64,000 nucleotides of DNA from Tautonia sociabilis (GCF_003977685.1 NZ_RYZH01000038.1:1-64000); one strand, 5' to 3'; positions 7,577-16,507 are shown, numbered from the stretch's first letter. Numbers and translations are program-made. Notes: generated by a model from the letters alone, not told the origin.

Positions 7577-8977
7577 TCAGAGGTCGCCGAGCCGGCCGGT
7601 GGAGTCGCCGAAGCGCTCGAGGTCGGTGAGGCCCATGCGGTCGGCCATGCTGAGGAAGAGGTTCGTCATCGGCTGGGAGCGGTGGTTGACGTACCGCCCC
7701 GCGGTCAGGGTGCCGCCGCCGCCGCCAGCGAGGAGGACGGGCAGGTTGTCGTGGGTGTGCCGATTGGAGTCGGCGTTGCCGCTGCCGTAGACGATCATGC
7801 AGTTGTGCAGCAACGAGTTGCCGTCGGCGTCCGGGGTGTCTCGGAGGCGAGCGAGGAAGCCGGCGAACTGCTGGACGTACCAGCGGTCGATGTCGGCCAG
7901 CTTATCCATCCACTCCTGCTTGTTCTGGTGGTGCGAGAGGTCGTGATGCCCCTCGGGGATGCCGATGAAGTCGAAGGAGCGGTTGCTGCCGTCGTGCGAG
8001 AGCAGGAAGGTGGCCACCCGGGTGGAGTCGGTCTGGAAGGCCAGCAGCATCATGTCGTACATCAGCCGGACGTACTCGGCGAAGTCGGGAGGGACGCCCG
8101 GAGGGGTGTCGATCCCGGGGTCCTGGACCGGCCCGAAGCGCTCGGCCTGCTCGATGCGCTGCTCGATCTCGCGAACGCCGGTCAGGTACTGGTCGAGCTT
8201 GTGGCGGTCGTCCGCGTCGAGCCGGCGCCGCATGGAGCGGGCCTCGTCCATGACGAAATCGAGGACCGAACGCTGCTCGGCCCGTCGCCGCTGGAGGCTG
8301 GCGTTGCGCTCGCCGGGAGGCCCCTCGCCGAAGAGGCGCTCGAAGGCGAGCCGGGGGTTGGACTCCGGCGCCAGCGGCGTGGTGGGGGAGCTCCAGGAAA
8401 GGTTGAACTGGTAGGCGCAGGAGTAGCCCGAGTCGCACGAGCCGGACTTCCGGGCCGGCTCGCAGGAAAGCTCCAGCGAGGGGAAGCGCGTCAGGTGGCC
8501 GATCCGGCGGGCGATCTCCTGGTCGATGGAGACGCCGGCGCGGATGTCGGTGGCGCTCTTGTTCAGGCGAACGCCGGTGAGGAAGGTGCCGTTGCCCCGG
8601 GCGTGGTCCCCGGCGCCGTCGGGGCCGGCGACGGCGGTTTTGTGGTCGAGCCCGCCGAGGACCTGGACGAGGTCTCGAACCGGCTCCAGCGGCTGGAGCG
8701 TCCGGCTCAAGGCCAGATCCGCCCCCCGCCCTTCCCGCTCGGGCCACCAGGTTCCGGGGATGGCGCCGTTGGGGAAGAAGACGAACGCGGCCCGCAGCGG
8801 GGCTCCCGAAGGGGCCGTCGCCAGCATCGGGCCGGCCGGCGCGGCCAGCGCCCCGGAAGGCCGCAGCGACGCCAGGGCCGGCAGGGCCACGCACGCCCCC
8901 AGGCCGCGAAGGAACCGGCGCCGGCTCAGGCCGGGGTTGGCGGCAATCGGGTCGAGGCGGTCGGGTCGGAGGGGCAT
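7577..8977 (-). CDS. DUF1552 domain-containing exported protein
   Basis: Predicted 466-residue DUF1552 protein. The N-terminus has a Tat signal, S-R-R-R-F-L-R-G-L-G near residue 20, followed by an Ala/Leu segment. Family landmarks include FVFFPNGAIPGTWWP, the GLDHKTA...GDHARGNGTFLTG region and FLLSHDGSN. DUF1552 proteins in planctomycetes are normally encoded next to a DUF1592 cytochrome-like protein, as here (273 bases apart, same strand). They are presumed to act together outside the cytoplasmic membrane, but no activity is established. The start at 8977 is chosen for its GGGAGG 7 bases upstream and because it places the Tat motif correctly; an upstream in-frame start at 9145 gives an implausible extension. 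Confidence 0.88.
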   Translation of the reverse strand: MPLRPDRLDPIAANPGLSRRRFLRGLGACVALPALASLRPSGALAAPAGPMLATAPSGAPLRAAFVFFPNGAIPGTWWPEREGRGADLALSRTLQPLEPVRDLVQVLGGLDHKTAVAGPDGAGDHARGNGTFLTGVRLNKSATDIRAGVSIDQEIARRIGHLTRFPSLELSCEPARKSGSCDSGYSCAYQFNLSWSSPTTPLAPESNPRLAFERLFGEGPPGERNASLQRRRAEQRSVLDFVMDEARSMRRRLDADDRHKLDQYLTGVREIEQRIEQAERFGPVQDPGIDTPPGVPPDFAEYVRLMYDMMLLAFQTDSTRVATFLLSHDGSNRSFDFIGIPEGHHDLSHHQNKQEWMDKLADIDRWYVQQFAGFLARLRDTPDADGNSLLHNCMIVYGSGNADSNRHTHDNLPVLLAGGGGGTLTAGRYVNHRSQPMTNLFLSMADRMGLTDLERFGDSTGRLGDL

Positions 8978-9218
8978 GGCCTGGCCTCCCGGGGTTGGGA
9001 ATGGGGGAACGCCGATCGCTGTCGGCCAAGAACCGGAACGCGTGCGGAATGGTCGATCTCGGGTCCGGGGGAGGGTAACGGCGGCTGGGGGGCGAATCCC
9101 GGAGGGCGAAGGGGCGTCCAACCGGGGCTCGTCATCCTCCGACACCCGCCTGATGACCCCAGCGCCGCGTCAACCGTCTCCGCCTCGGGTCATCCGGGCA
9201 TTTTCCATTGACTCCGAT

Positions 9219-9236
9219 CACTTCACTTCACTTCAC
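9219..9236. repeat. CACTT pentamer repeat
   Basis: Three copies of CACTT in a row followed by CAC, in the 273-base gap between the DUF1592 and DUF1552 genes, 15 bases past the DUF1592 stop. It is one of several short intergenic microsatellites in this window. Confidence 0.7.
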
Positions 9237-9250
9237 CCCGAGGGGGTTGC

Positions 9251-11881
9251 TCATTCGCCCCCGACCGGCGTTCCCGGCCCCGGTTCGAGGCCGGCGGCGG
9301 CCTCGGGGGAGGAGGGGGAACGGCGGCGCTGGAACGAGGGGGATTCGATGATGCCGGCGATCAGGGCGGACGGCCGGCCGCCGGCGGCCTCCAGGCGATC
9401 GACGAGGGTGTCGACGGTCTGGACGTCGGGGGCCTCCAGGCCTCGGCCGAGGGCGTAGGTGAGCAGCTTCTCGGTCAGGCAGCGGTAGAAGTCCCGGCGG
9501 CGGTCCTCGGCCAGCACGCGCTTGAGTTCCTGGACGCTGGCGAACGACTCTCCGGTGATGAGCGTGCCGGCCGGGTCGATCGGCCCGCTGCGATCGACCT
9601 CTCGGTACATGCCCAGGGCGTTGAAGTTCTCCAGGGCCAGGCCGAGCGGGTCCATCCGGTTGTGGCAGGAGTTGCACAGCGGTTGGCTGCGGTGCAGCTC
9701 CAGGGCCTCGCGCAGGGTCGGTGTGCGTCCCTCGATCCCCTTGCCGGCCTCTTCCAGCGAGGGAATGTTCGGCGGCGGAGGGGCGGGAGGAGTGCCGAGG
9801 ATGTTCTCCAGGATGAACAGGCCGCGCTTGACGGGGGACGTGCGGTCGGGGTTCGACGTGACCGCCAGCACGGTCCCCTGGGTGAGGATCCCCCCCCGGG
9901 GGCTGTCCGGGGGCAGGTCGACTCGGCGCATCTCGTCTCCCTCGATCCCCTCGATGCCGTACAGCTCGGCCAGGCGCTCGTTGAGGAACGTGTAGTCGCT
10001 GTCGAGCAACTCGACGAGGCTGCGATCCTCCCGGACGACGTGCTCGAAGAGCAGCTCGGTCTCTCGGCGCATGGCGCGGCGGAGCTCGCCGTCGAACTCG
10101 AAGCGGCGGAAGCGCTCGAAGGAGCGGCGGAACTCGTCCCGGATGCGTTCCAGCTCGGCCTTCTCGTCGTCGGTCAGCTCCTCGGCGGGCTTCTGGCGAA
10201 GCTCCCGGAAGCGGTCGCGGCGGCGCTCGGCCTCGGGGTCCTCGGGGCGATCCCGGGAGAGGACGGCGAAGGCGTTGATCGGCACCCCCTCCACGTCCCG
10301 GACCTGGAGCCACTGGCCGACGAAGTTGCGGAGGAACTGATCGGAGCGGCGGTCGGCCAGCATCCGGTCGACCTGCGCCGCCAGGTTCTCCCGGAGCGTG
10401 CCCTGCTCGGCCAGGCGGAACAGCTCGTCGTCGGGCATCGTCGACCAGAGGAAGTACGACAGGCGGGAGGCCAGCGCGTACTCGTCGATCAGCGGGAACG
10501 GTCCGGTCGAGCCCGGCTCGATCCCTTCCTCGCGGAAGAGGAACCGGGGGGAGGCGAGCACGGCGACCATCGCCTGGGCGACGCCGGCCTCGAAGGTCCG
10601 GCCCTCCTCGGACGCGACGGCCAGGGCCAGGTCGGCGAGCCGGTCGGCCGTCTCGTCGCCGACCGGGCGGCGGAAGGCCCGGGAGGCGAACCGGGAGAGC
10701 AGCGCCCGGGCGTACTGGCGGCGGGCGTCGGGGTCGTCGGGGACGGGCTCGGGGAAGAAGCGGTCGTAGTTCGCCGGCCGGACGAGGTACTTTTCGTCGA
10801 ACGGTCCCCGCACCGTCAGCTCGTCGATGCGGAGGGTGAGCGAGCCGACCTGCTCGGCGTCCGACTCGACCGGCTCCAGCTCGACCGACAGCTCGTGCGG
10901 GCCGGCCTCCCAGTCGCGGTCGAATTCGAGGCGGTACGAGGCGCCGGACTGCCGGGTGAACTCGCGGCGGAGCAGCTCCTCGCCGTCGGCCCGGAGGGTC
11001 ACCAGGCAGGAGTTCAGGTCGGGCTGACCCGCGACGTACTGCTCGTGCGCCGAGAGGGAGAAGATCAGGTGGTAGCGGGCGTCGTGCGGGACCTCCACGG
11101 TGGTCGAGACGGTCTTCGGCTCGTCGTAGGAGAGCGACCGGGAGCCTCGCCTGCTCCGGCGATCGTCCGGCTCCTCCTCCTCTCCCTCGGCCCGGAAGCG
11201 GGAGCCGGGGAGCTTCCGCTCGGGGACGATCCCCGAGGTGGTGGGCACGACCCGGCCGATGATCTCCTGGGCGGCGGCGATGTACTTCTCCATCAGCAGC
11301 GGGGAGATGGTGAGCACCTCGCCGATCGTGTCGAAGCCGTGGCCGGTGTCGTCCGGGGGGAACTCGGCGGTGGTGTCGTAATCGACGCCGATGAGGTCCC
11401 GGATCGTGTTGCGGTACTCGACCCGGTTGAGGCGGCGGACCGTGACCCGGCCGGGGTCGGGCTGCTCGGGGTCGATGCCGAGGGCGCCGAACTTGATCCA
11501 GTCCTGGAGCAGCCGCTCCTGCTCGTCCGAGGGCCTGGGCTCTCCCAGCGGCGGCATCAAGCCGGATCGGACGTTCTTGAGGACGGCGAGCCAGGTTTCC
11601 TGGCTCCCGGCGGCCTTCCAGTCGTCGGCGGCGGCGAGGCCCTCGAGATCGACGCCGCCCTTGGTGATCCCCAGGCCGTGGCAGGAGTAGCAATGATCCT
11701 CGAGGATGGGCAGGATCTGCTCCTCGAAGCGATCTCGGCTCCAGGGCTCCTCGCCGACGGCCTGGAGGGCGGGGCCGGACCAGACGAGAATCGCCAGCGG
11801 CAGCAACCGAGGGGCGATCGCCCGGAAGGATCGGGGCCTGGACGGGGCGGGCGCCCCTCGTGTCTCGGGGTCTCGGATCAT
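9251..11881 (-). CDS. DUF1592 cytochrome-like exported protein
   Basis: Predicted 876-residue protein of the planctomycete DUF1592 family. In order it shows a signal/membrane segment at about residues 22-42, a cytochrome c-like domain with C64-Y-S-C-H68, a DUF1587 segment (RRLNRVEYRNTIRDLIGVD), a carbohydrate-binding-like middle part, DUF1592 (YALASRLSYFLWSTMPDDEL), DUF1588 with a second CxxCH (CNSCH near residue 740) and DUF1585 near the end. It is a likely periplasmic electron-transfer protein paired with the downstream DUF1552 protein. Which reaction they serve is unknown. Start at 11881 is chosen because GGTGAGAAG precedes it and the signal segment is then well placed; the frame stays open upstream to a GTG at 11983. 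Confidence 0.9.
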   Translation of the reverse strand: MIRDPETRGAPAPSRPRSFRAIAPRLLPLAILVWSGPALQAVGEEPWSRDRFEEQILPILEDHCYSCHGLGITKGGVDLEGLAAADDWKAAGSQETWLAVLKNVRSGLMPPLGEPRPSDEQERLLQDWIKFGALGIDPEQPDPGRVTVRRLNRVEYRNTIRDLIGVDYDTTAEFPPDDTGHGFDTIGEVLTISPLLMEKYIAAAQEIIGRVVPTTSGIVPERKLPGSRFRAEGEEEEPDDRRSRRGSRSLSYDEPKTVSTTVEVPHDARYHLIFSLSAHEQYVAGQPDLNSCLVTLRADGEELLRREFTRQSGASYRLEFDRDWEAGPHELSVELEPVESDAEQVGSLTLRIDELTVRGPFDEKYLVRPANYDRFFPEPVPDDPDARRQYARALLSRFASRAFRRPVGDETADRLADLALAVASEEGRTFEAGVAQAMVAVLASPRFLFREEGIEPGSTGPFPLIDEYALASRLSYFLWSTMPDDELFRLAEQGTLRENLAAQVDRMLADRRSDQFLRNFVGQWLQVRDVEGVPINAFAVLSRDRPEDPEAERRRDRFRELRQKPAEELTDDEKAELERIRDEFRRSFERFRRFEFDGELRRAMRRETELLFEHVVREDRSLVELLDSDYTFLNERLAELYGIEGIEGDEMRRVDLPPDSPRGGILTQGTVLAVTSNPDRTSPVKRGLFILENILGTPPAPPPPNIPSLEEAGKGIEGRTPTLREALELHRSQPLCNSCHNRMDPLGLALENFNALGMYREVDRSGPIDPAGTLITGESFASVQELKRVLAEDRRRDFYRCLTEKLLTYALGRGLEAPDVQTVDTLVDRLEAAGGRPSALIAGIIESPSFQRRRSPSSPEAAAGLEPGPGTPVGGE

Positions 11882-12246
11882 GCGCTTCTCACCGAATCGC
11901 GATCCTGGGAGATCAAGCCGACAGGGGGAGCGGTCCCGATGGAGGGGCATCCGCAGTGTACTCGATCGACACCCGTTGAACACCCCTCCCAGGATTGATC
12001 ATCGGCGCAGGGGTCGGGCGGATGGAGTCCCCCGGGAGAGTTGAGCGACAGCGAACCGGCCGTCGCTCCCGATTTCCCTCCCCTCGGTCAAACAATGCTC
12101 GGAACCCGGCGCGATCCGGCCCGAACGAGCTGGCCGATGCGATCCGTCCCCGATCGCCGAGGACGGCACCGGGGGGGAGGTCCTCCCGCCGCCGGCGCGT
12201 TCCGGATATCCTTGGCTCCCTGGGTGTTCCGTCGACGCGATTCGCG
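11882..12246. other. Intergenic region with shared upstream element
   Basis: Upstream of the DUF1592 gene the minus strand reads CCTGGGAGGGGTGTTCAAC at about 11975-11993, matching the element before the DUF1501 and HlyD genes. Further on lies the perfect short inverted repeat GACGCG-ATT-CGCGTC (12234-12248), which overlaps the stop codon of the DUF6807 gene and could form a 3' hairpin. A GGGAGG-T-CCTCCC palindrome lies near 12175-12187. No gene was recognised. Confidence 0.45.
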
Positions 12247-13170
12247 TCAGGAGGTCGATCCGCGTCGGATCGTCGGGAAGGCGCCCCGGGAGGCGGGCTC
12301 GAAGACAAAGGGGGGAGTCGAGGCGAAGCGGTCCCAGGAGGCGTCGAGGGCCGATCGGTCGGCGGGCCCGTTGTGGACGAGCAGGCGGTAGCGGAGGTCG
12401 AGCGGGTGGTCGACGGCGACGCCGTAGGGCTCGGCCAGGCAGAAGGCGGCCTCCATCCAGCCGTCTCGGCGGACGTGCCAGTGGGTCGGGTGGCCGGGGT
12501 TGTCGGGGTGGTCGAGGTAGCCGATCCCCTCGACGACTCCGGGGGCCGAGGGGCCGGAGTAGTCGACCCATCGGCTCCGCTGGGCGAAGAGGGCGTCTTC
12601 CCCGGTCATCCCCTCGGCGTTGGTCAGGAGGCCGCCGCCGAACTGCTCGCTGATCGTCTTGGCGACCCGGACGCCGAGGAAGCCGAAATTCGTCTTGCCC
12701 AGCTCGATCGGCCGGCCGTCGGGGGAGGTGAAGCGGGATTGCAGGTCGAGGGCGAAGTCGCCGTTGGCTCCCATCGGCTCGACGGCAGCGATGAGCAACT
12801 GCTGCAGCCGAACCGAGCCCTCGGCGTACCAGTCCAGCTCGGCGGCCAGCGCGGACCAGTCGTTGCCGTCCTCGTACCAGAGCACGCGGCGGTGCCGGAC
12901 CTGCACGTCTCGGCCGGGCTCCTCCCCCCAGAAGTTGATGCCGTCGACGAACTGGTGCCCGAACCAGACCGACTTGTGGTGCTCGTGCCCGACCGGGTTC
13001 GGGTGGCCCATCCGGGTGAGCATCCGGCCCGAGGGGCCGAGCATCGGGTAGAAGAACGGCCGAGCAGTGCCCGGGGCGAAGTTGTAGCCCACCACCTCCC
13101 GGCCTTCGATCTGCAAGGAGGCCCGGTCGACGCCGGGGAGGGCCTGGCACCGGGGGAACTGGAAGTCCAT
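12247..13170 (-). CDS. DUF6807 (PmoA-like) family protein
   Basis: Predicted 307-residue protein of the DUF6807 family, often called PmoA family in annotation, although it is unrelated to methane oxidation in function as far as known. Recognisable features are FFYPMLGPSGRMLTRMGHP, the His-rich GHEHHKSVWFGHQF near residues 65-80 and the closing HNGPADRSALDASWDRFA. The family fold resembles aldose-epimerase-like beta sandwiches and members sit near sugar oxidoreductases, so a role in carbohydrate handling is possible. No signal peptide is seen. Start at 13170 is supported by GGAG nine bases upstream. The gene has no close partner; a GGATC microsatellite lies just upstream of its start. Confidence 0.8.
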   Translation of the reverse strand: MDFQFPRCQALPGVDRASLQIEGREVVGYNFAPGTARPFFYPMLGPSGRMLTRMGHPNPVGHEHHKSVWFGHQFVDGINFWGEEPGRDVQVRHRRVLWYEDGNDWSALAAELDWYAEGSVRLQQLLIAAVEPMGANGDFALDLQSRFTSPDGRPIELGKTNFGFLGVRVAKTISEQFGGGLLTNAEGMTGEDALFAQRSRWVDYSGPSAPGVVEGIGYLDHPDNPGHPTHWHVRRDGWMEAAFCLAEPYGVAVDHPLDLRYRLLVHNGPADRSALDASWDRFASTPPFVFEPASRGAFPTIRRGSTS

Positions 13171-13196
13171 GCGGTCAGCTCCAGCGTGGGAGGAAG

Positions 13197-13221
13197 GGAT
13201 CGGATCGGATCGGATCGGATT
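13197..13221. repeat. GGATC pentamer repeat
   Basis: Four perfect copies of GGATC plus a GGATT copy lie 27 bases upstream of the DUF6807 start codon, so they fall in its 5' untranslated or promoter region. The same pentamer family recurs at 45770-45837. Confidence 0.8.
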
Positions 13222-13347
13222 GGCTTGGGCCGGATCGCTCTGAGAACCGCGCGGACGCCGACGATGGCCCGAACGAAGCCATCCCCGATGTCGCCGTCTC
13301 CCCGCCTTCTCTTCTCCCGGGGCCACCGCGAGAGGGCGGCCCCCGCT

Positions 13348-14289
13348 CTACGGAGCGGCCGGCCCTGCTCCCCCGGCCGAGGAGAGGTCCCCTCCGTCCC
13401 GGATCGCGAAGAAGGGCCGGTCCCGGTCGAGGAGCAGGACGGTGCCGGCCATCGCCCCCTTTCCTTCGGAGAAGAGGAGCCCCTCGTACTCCTGCCTGGC
13501 CCGGGGGAACTGGACCGAGAACCGGACGATCGGGTCCGGGCCGGCGACGACCTCGCCGCGGACCTCGTAGGCCGATCCCGTCTGGTCCGATCGGAACGAG
13601 CCGGAGACGGTCCTCCCCTCGACCGCCAGGGTCAGCGTTCCCGAGAGCGAACCGTCGGCGAACAGCCGGAACCTCCCGGCGTAGTCTCCCGGCAGGATCA
13701 CCCGCCCGGGGGAAGGAGAGCCGGGCTCGGCGTCGGGGAACTCGGGGGCCTGGTCGAGGGTGTAGAGCGTCGCGCCTCCGATCGCCTCCAGCAGGGGCTC
13801 CCCCTCTCCCGAGGCGACGAACCGCAGGTCCCCCCCCTGCCCTTCGGGAACGACCTGGCCGGAGTCCAGGTCGAACCGGAAGCCGTCGAAGAGGAAGACG
13901 TCCCGGCCGGCGGCGATCCGGTCGGGAGCGGCGCCGCCGGCGGCCTCGAAGGTGGCGAAGCGTTCGAGGATCAGGATCGGCGCCGGCTTGGGCCGGTCTT
14001 CGGGATCGGCCCCTTCGGGCACCGGAGCCGGCCGGAATCCGGGGGAGATCAGCACCCGGGCCGGGTTGCCCTGATCGGTCCGGACGACCAGCACGGCCGA
14101 CCGGATTCGGCCGAGCACGTTCGGCAAGCCCGCCAGCTCGGCGACGGTGAGCTGCGGGTGCGCCGTCGCGATCGGCCCGCCGGGGATCTCCTCGAGCACT
14201 CGGCCTTCGAGGCGGTCGAAGTCGTCGGCGAGGGCGATCGGAGCGATCGCCGCCAGCAGGGCGAGGGCCGCCGGGATCGGTCGGGGCAT
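13348..14289 (-). CDS. Secreted protein of unknown function
   Basis: Predicted 313-residue protein not matched to a named family by eye. The N-terminus has a clear Sec signal peptide (Arg, then LALLAAIAPIALADDF with a likely cut after A-L-A near residue 18). The mature part is acidic and rich in Val, Gly and Pro, consistent with beta-sheet structure; one stretch (SGTLTLAVEGRTVSGSFRSD) resembles repeating strand-turn-strand lipocalin-like or beta-sandwich modules. No Cys-based or catalytic motif is visible. Start at 14289 has GGAG eight bases upstream; two upstream in-frame starts lack one. It lies between DUF6807 and a sigma-factor gene, each separated by more than 140 bases, so it is probably transcribed alone. 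Confidence 0.6.
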   Translation of the reverse strand: MPRPIPAALALLAAIAPIALADDFDRLEGRVLEEIPGGPIATAHPQLTVAELAGLPNVLGRIRSAVLVVRTDQGNPARVLISPGFRPAPVPEGADPEDRPKPAPILILERFATFEAAGGAAPDRIAAGRDVFLFDGFRFDLDSGQVVPEGQGGDLRFVASGEGEPLLEAIGGATLYTLDQAPEFPDAEPGSPSPGRVILPGDYAGRFRLFADGSLSGTLTLAVEGRTVSGSFRSDQTGSAYEVRGEVVAGPDPIVRFSVQFPRARQEYEGLLFSEGKGAMAGTVLLLDRDRPFFAIRDGGDLSSAGGAGPAAP

Positions 14290-14431
14290 GCGTCGTCTCC
14301 GGCATCCGGGTCCGCCGCTCATCGTCGCTCCCGGATCGGCCGGCCGCAAGGCCCCGGCGGGGGGGGACGGCGCTCAGGCCCCCTGAGTCGAGCCGGCCCC
14401 CTCGCCGGGAGATCGCCGGAGCGGCTCCCGA

Positions 14432-15010
14432 TCAGCGAGCGCGTTCCTCGGCCGCCTCCCGGAGCGAGCGTCGGGCCTTGGCGAGGATGGGGCCGACCGA
14501 GTTCTCGGGGATGTCCAGCTCCTTGCCGATCTGCCGGTAGTTGAGGAACGACAGGTGGTAGAGGCGGACGACCCGGGCCTCCCGCTCGGGGAGCAGGCGG
14601 AGCATGGCCTCGACCTCCTCGGCCGAGGCGATCGGCTCGACCAGGTCCTCCTCCTCGGTGACCAGGGCGGCGCGGTGGGCGGTGGCGTGGCCGAGGGAGG
14701 CCTCTCGCCGGCGCTTGACCAGCTCCTTGACGCAGATGCGGCGGGCGACGACGGTCAGGTAGGTGGGCAGCGAGCTCTGGGCCTTGAAGCGGCGGAGCAC
14801 GCCATAATCGTCATCGACGATGCGCAGGAGGATCTCGGCGCAGATGTCCTCGACGTCGGCCGGGGAGAGCGAGACGCTCCGGGCGTAGGCGACGTGGTGG
14901 ATGACGTGATAGATCAGGCCCATGTAGCGGTCGACGAACTCGATCCACGAGCCGGGCTCGTGCCTCAGGCAGCGGTCGAGCAATTGGCGGTCGAAATCGC
15001 GGAGGGGCAC
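14432..15010 (-). CDS. RNA polymerase sigma factor, sigma-70/ECF-like
   Basis: Predicted 192-residue sigma factor. Region 2 covers about residues 20-90 (FVDRYMGLIYHVIHHVA, then DVEDICAEILLRIVDDD and LPTYLTVVARRICVKEL, which fit the -10 recognition helix). Region 4 covers about 130-185 and contains the helix-turn-helix YRQIGKELDIPENSVGPILA. The GPIL ending of the recognition helix is a common planctomycete ECF feature. The GTG start at 15010 is well supported by GGAGG seven bases upstream. No anti-sigma gene is adjacent. A 396-base gap separates it from a divergent response regulator, so the two may share regulatory sequence. Confidence 0.88.
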   Translation of the reverse strand: MPLRDFDRQLLDRCLRHEPGSWIEFVDRYMGLIYHVIHHVAYARSVSLSPADVEDICAEILLRIVDDDYGVLRRFKAQSSLPTYLTVVARRICVKELVKRRREASLGHATAHRAALVTEEEDLVEPIASAEEVEAMLRLLPEREARVVRLYHLSFLNYRQIGKELDIPENSVGPILAKARRSLREAAEERAR

Positions 15011-15406
15011 GTCCAGACCTCCCAGGAGTCGATCGATCGAGGATCGTCCGCGGTGCGGGGGGATCCGGGGATGCGTCCCCGAGAGCGGCGATCGGCCTCC
15101 CCCCGGGGGAGGAGGTCCGTATCATGGAATTCTTACGCCACCGGCGGGCGGGGGGCGAGGGGCACCCCGGACATTTGCCAGACGACCCCGAATCAAGTCT
15201 TACACCACGAACGGCTTGGGGCAAGTCGGCCGGGGCGGTCGGCGCGGAGGGCGGCCCCTCGGAAACCCCATTCCTCCGACTCCTCGGAACTGATAGACTC
15301 GACGCGACAGGGACGCCCCCGGCCCCCTTTCGGATCGTTCGAGGGCCGGCCCCTTGGCTCGGGCCGGCCCCTTGCCCTCATCGCGGTCCCCGGGCGAAGG
15401 CCTCGC
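15011..15406. other. Divergent intergenic region, sigma factor and response regulator
   Basis: This gap drives the sigma-factor gene leftwards and the response-regulator gene rightwards. It holds a long GC palindrome at 15096-15112 and a small hairpin GGGGA-TGCG-TCCCC. A weak TAGACT at 15294-15299 could be a -10 for the rightward gene, but no good -35 is present. No small gene was recognised. Confidence 0.45.
15096..15112. promoter_or_regulatory. 17-base palindrome upstream of sigma factor
   Basis: CCTCCCCC and GGGGGAGG form perfect 8-base arms around one central base. It lies 86 bases before the sigma-factor GTG, a position suited to an operator. The function is inferred from position and symmetry only. 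Confidence 0.3.
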
Positions 15407-15871
15407 ATGGAAACCACGACGGATCGGCCGGTGATCCTGATCGCCGACGACCACGCGCAGAACGTCGAGCTGCTTGAGGCGTATCTCTCCGACCTGGACT
15501 GCGACATCCTCACCGCCTTCGATGGCGAGGAGACGCTCCGGGTCGTCCGAGAGCGCAAGCCGGACCTGGTGCTGCTCGACGTGATGATGCCCCGCGTCTC
15601 CGGCTTCGAGGTCTGCCGGACGATCCGATCCGACCCCGACCCGACGACCAGCAGCACACTGATCCTGATCGTCACCGCCCTGAACGAGGCCGCCGACTTC
15701 GAGCGCGGCGTCCAGGCCGGCACCGACGACTTCCTGACCAAGCCGGTCAACAAGGTCGAGCTGCTCTGCCGGGTCAAGAGCCTGCTTCGCGTCCGGCACC
15801 TGAAGGACCAGCTCGACCGGACGCTGGCCTACCTCTCCGAGGTCGAGGCCACCAGCCGCGGCCGGGGGTGA
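15407..15871 (+). CDS. Single-domain response regulator
   Basis: Predicted 154-residue protein made of one receiver domain. The acidic pair D14-D15, the phosphoacceptor D58 (LVLLDVMMPRVSGFEVC), the switch Thr (LIVTALNE) and the Lys in FLTKPVNK are all present, so it should be phosphorylated by a histidine kinase. There is no DNA-binding output domain; the C-terminal helix is Leu/Arg-rich and may contact a partner. The ATG at 15407 has GAAGG six bases upstream and gives the canonical length. The gene for an acidic protein starts 7 bases after the stop, so they are co-transcribed. A sigma factor is divergent. No kinase gene is in the window. Confidence 0.9.
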   Translation: METTTDRPVILIADDHAQNVELLEAYLSDLDCDILTAFDGEETLRVVRERKPDLVLLDVMMPRVSGFEVCRTIRSDPDPTTSSTLILIVTALNEAADFERGVQAGTDDFLTKPVNKVELLCRVKSLLRVRHLKDQLDRTLAYLSEVEATSRGRG

Positions 15872-15878
15872 TCGGGCG

Positions 15879-16415
15879 ATGTCAGACTCCCAGGACCACC
15901 GCGGCCAGCGCAAGCTGCTCCAGCAGGCGATCGCCCGGATCGGCCTCGACGCGATGCCTGGCCGCCAGTTGGAGTCGACCTTCAAGCACGAGGGGAACCG
16001 CCACCTCTTCTCCGAGCTGAAGCACGCCGAGGAGGACTTCATCCTCCACGCCGCGCTGCGCACCGACCGCTTCGGCAACGTCACCGCCGGCGGCCGGGAC
16101 GCCATCCCCGAGGGCTCGATGCAGCGGGCCGAGGCGAGCATGAGGGCCGCCGTCGCCGCCATCCTGATGGACGACGACGAGGCCCGCCGCGTCGTCGACG
16201 CCTTCGTCGGGCTGGTGCGCCAGTCCTTCCGGATCGCCGACACCGACCACCGCTCCCAGGCAACCGCCGACCGATCGTCGGCCCTCGAGGTCGGCTCCGA
16301 CCGCCCCCCTCCCCTCGGCGCCTTCCGGGACCGCCTCGCGTCCCTGTTCCGGAAGCTCCGGGGCGAGGACAACGATGGCGACGAGGACGAGGACGAGGAC
16401 ACCTACGAATTCTGA
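15879..16415 (+). CDS. Hypothetical protein with acidic tail
   Basis: Predicted 178-residue protein not recognised. Residues 1-120 look mostly helical, with a central Ala-rich stretch (MRAAVAAILMDDDEARRVVD). The C-terminus ends in an Asp/Glu run just before the stop. It has no signal peptide or membrane segment. It starts 7 bases after the response regulator, so the two form an operon and it may be the regulator's output or binding partner. That functional link is inferred from gene order only. Confidence 0.65.
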   Translation: MSDSQDHRGQRKLLQQAIARIGLDAMPGRQLESTFKHEGNRHLFSELKHAEEDFILHAALRTDRFGNVTAGGRDAIPEGSMQRAEASMRAAVAAILMDDDEARRVVDAFVGLVRQSFRIADTDHRSQATADRSSALEVGSDRPPPLGAFRDRLASLFRKLRGEDNDGDEDEDEDTYEF

Positions 16416-16507
16416 TCCGCCGGCAAGGGGAATCGTCGGGTAGGATGGGGGGACGATCGACCGATCGCCGACCAGCCAGCCAACGGGATCGAGCAACCGA
16501 CCGACTG

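Noticed and set aside
9662..11998. Plus-strand reading frame of about 778 codons opposite the DUF1592 gene
   Set aside because: Shadow frame with biased composition; the minus strand carries haem motifs and a signal peptide.
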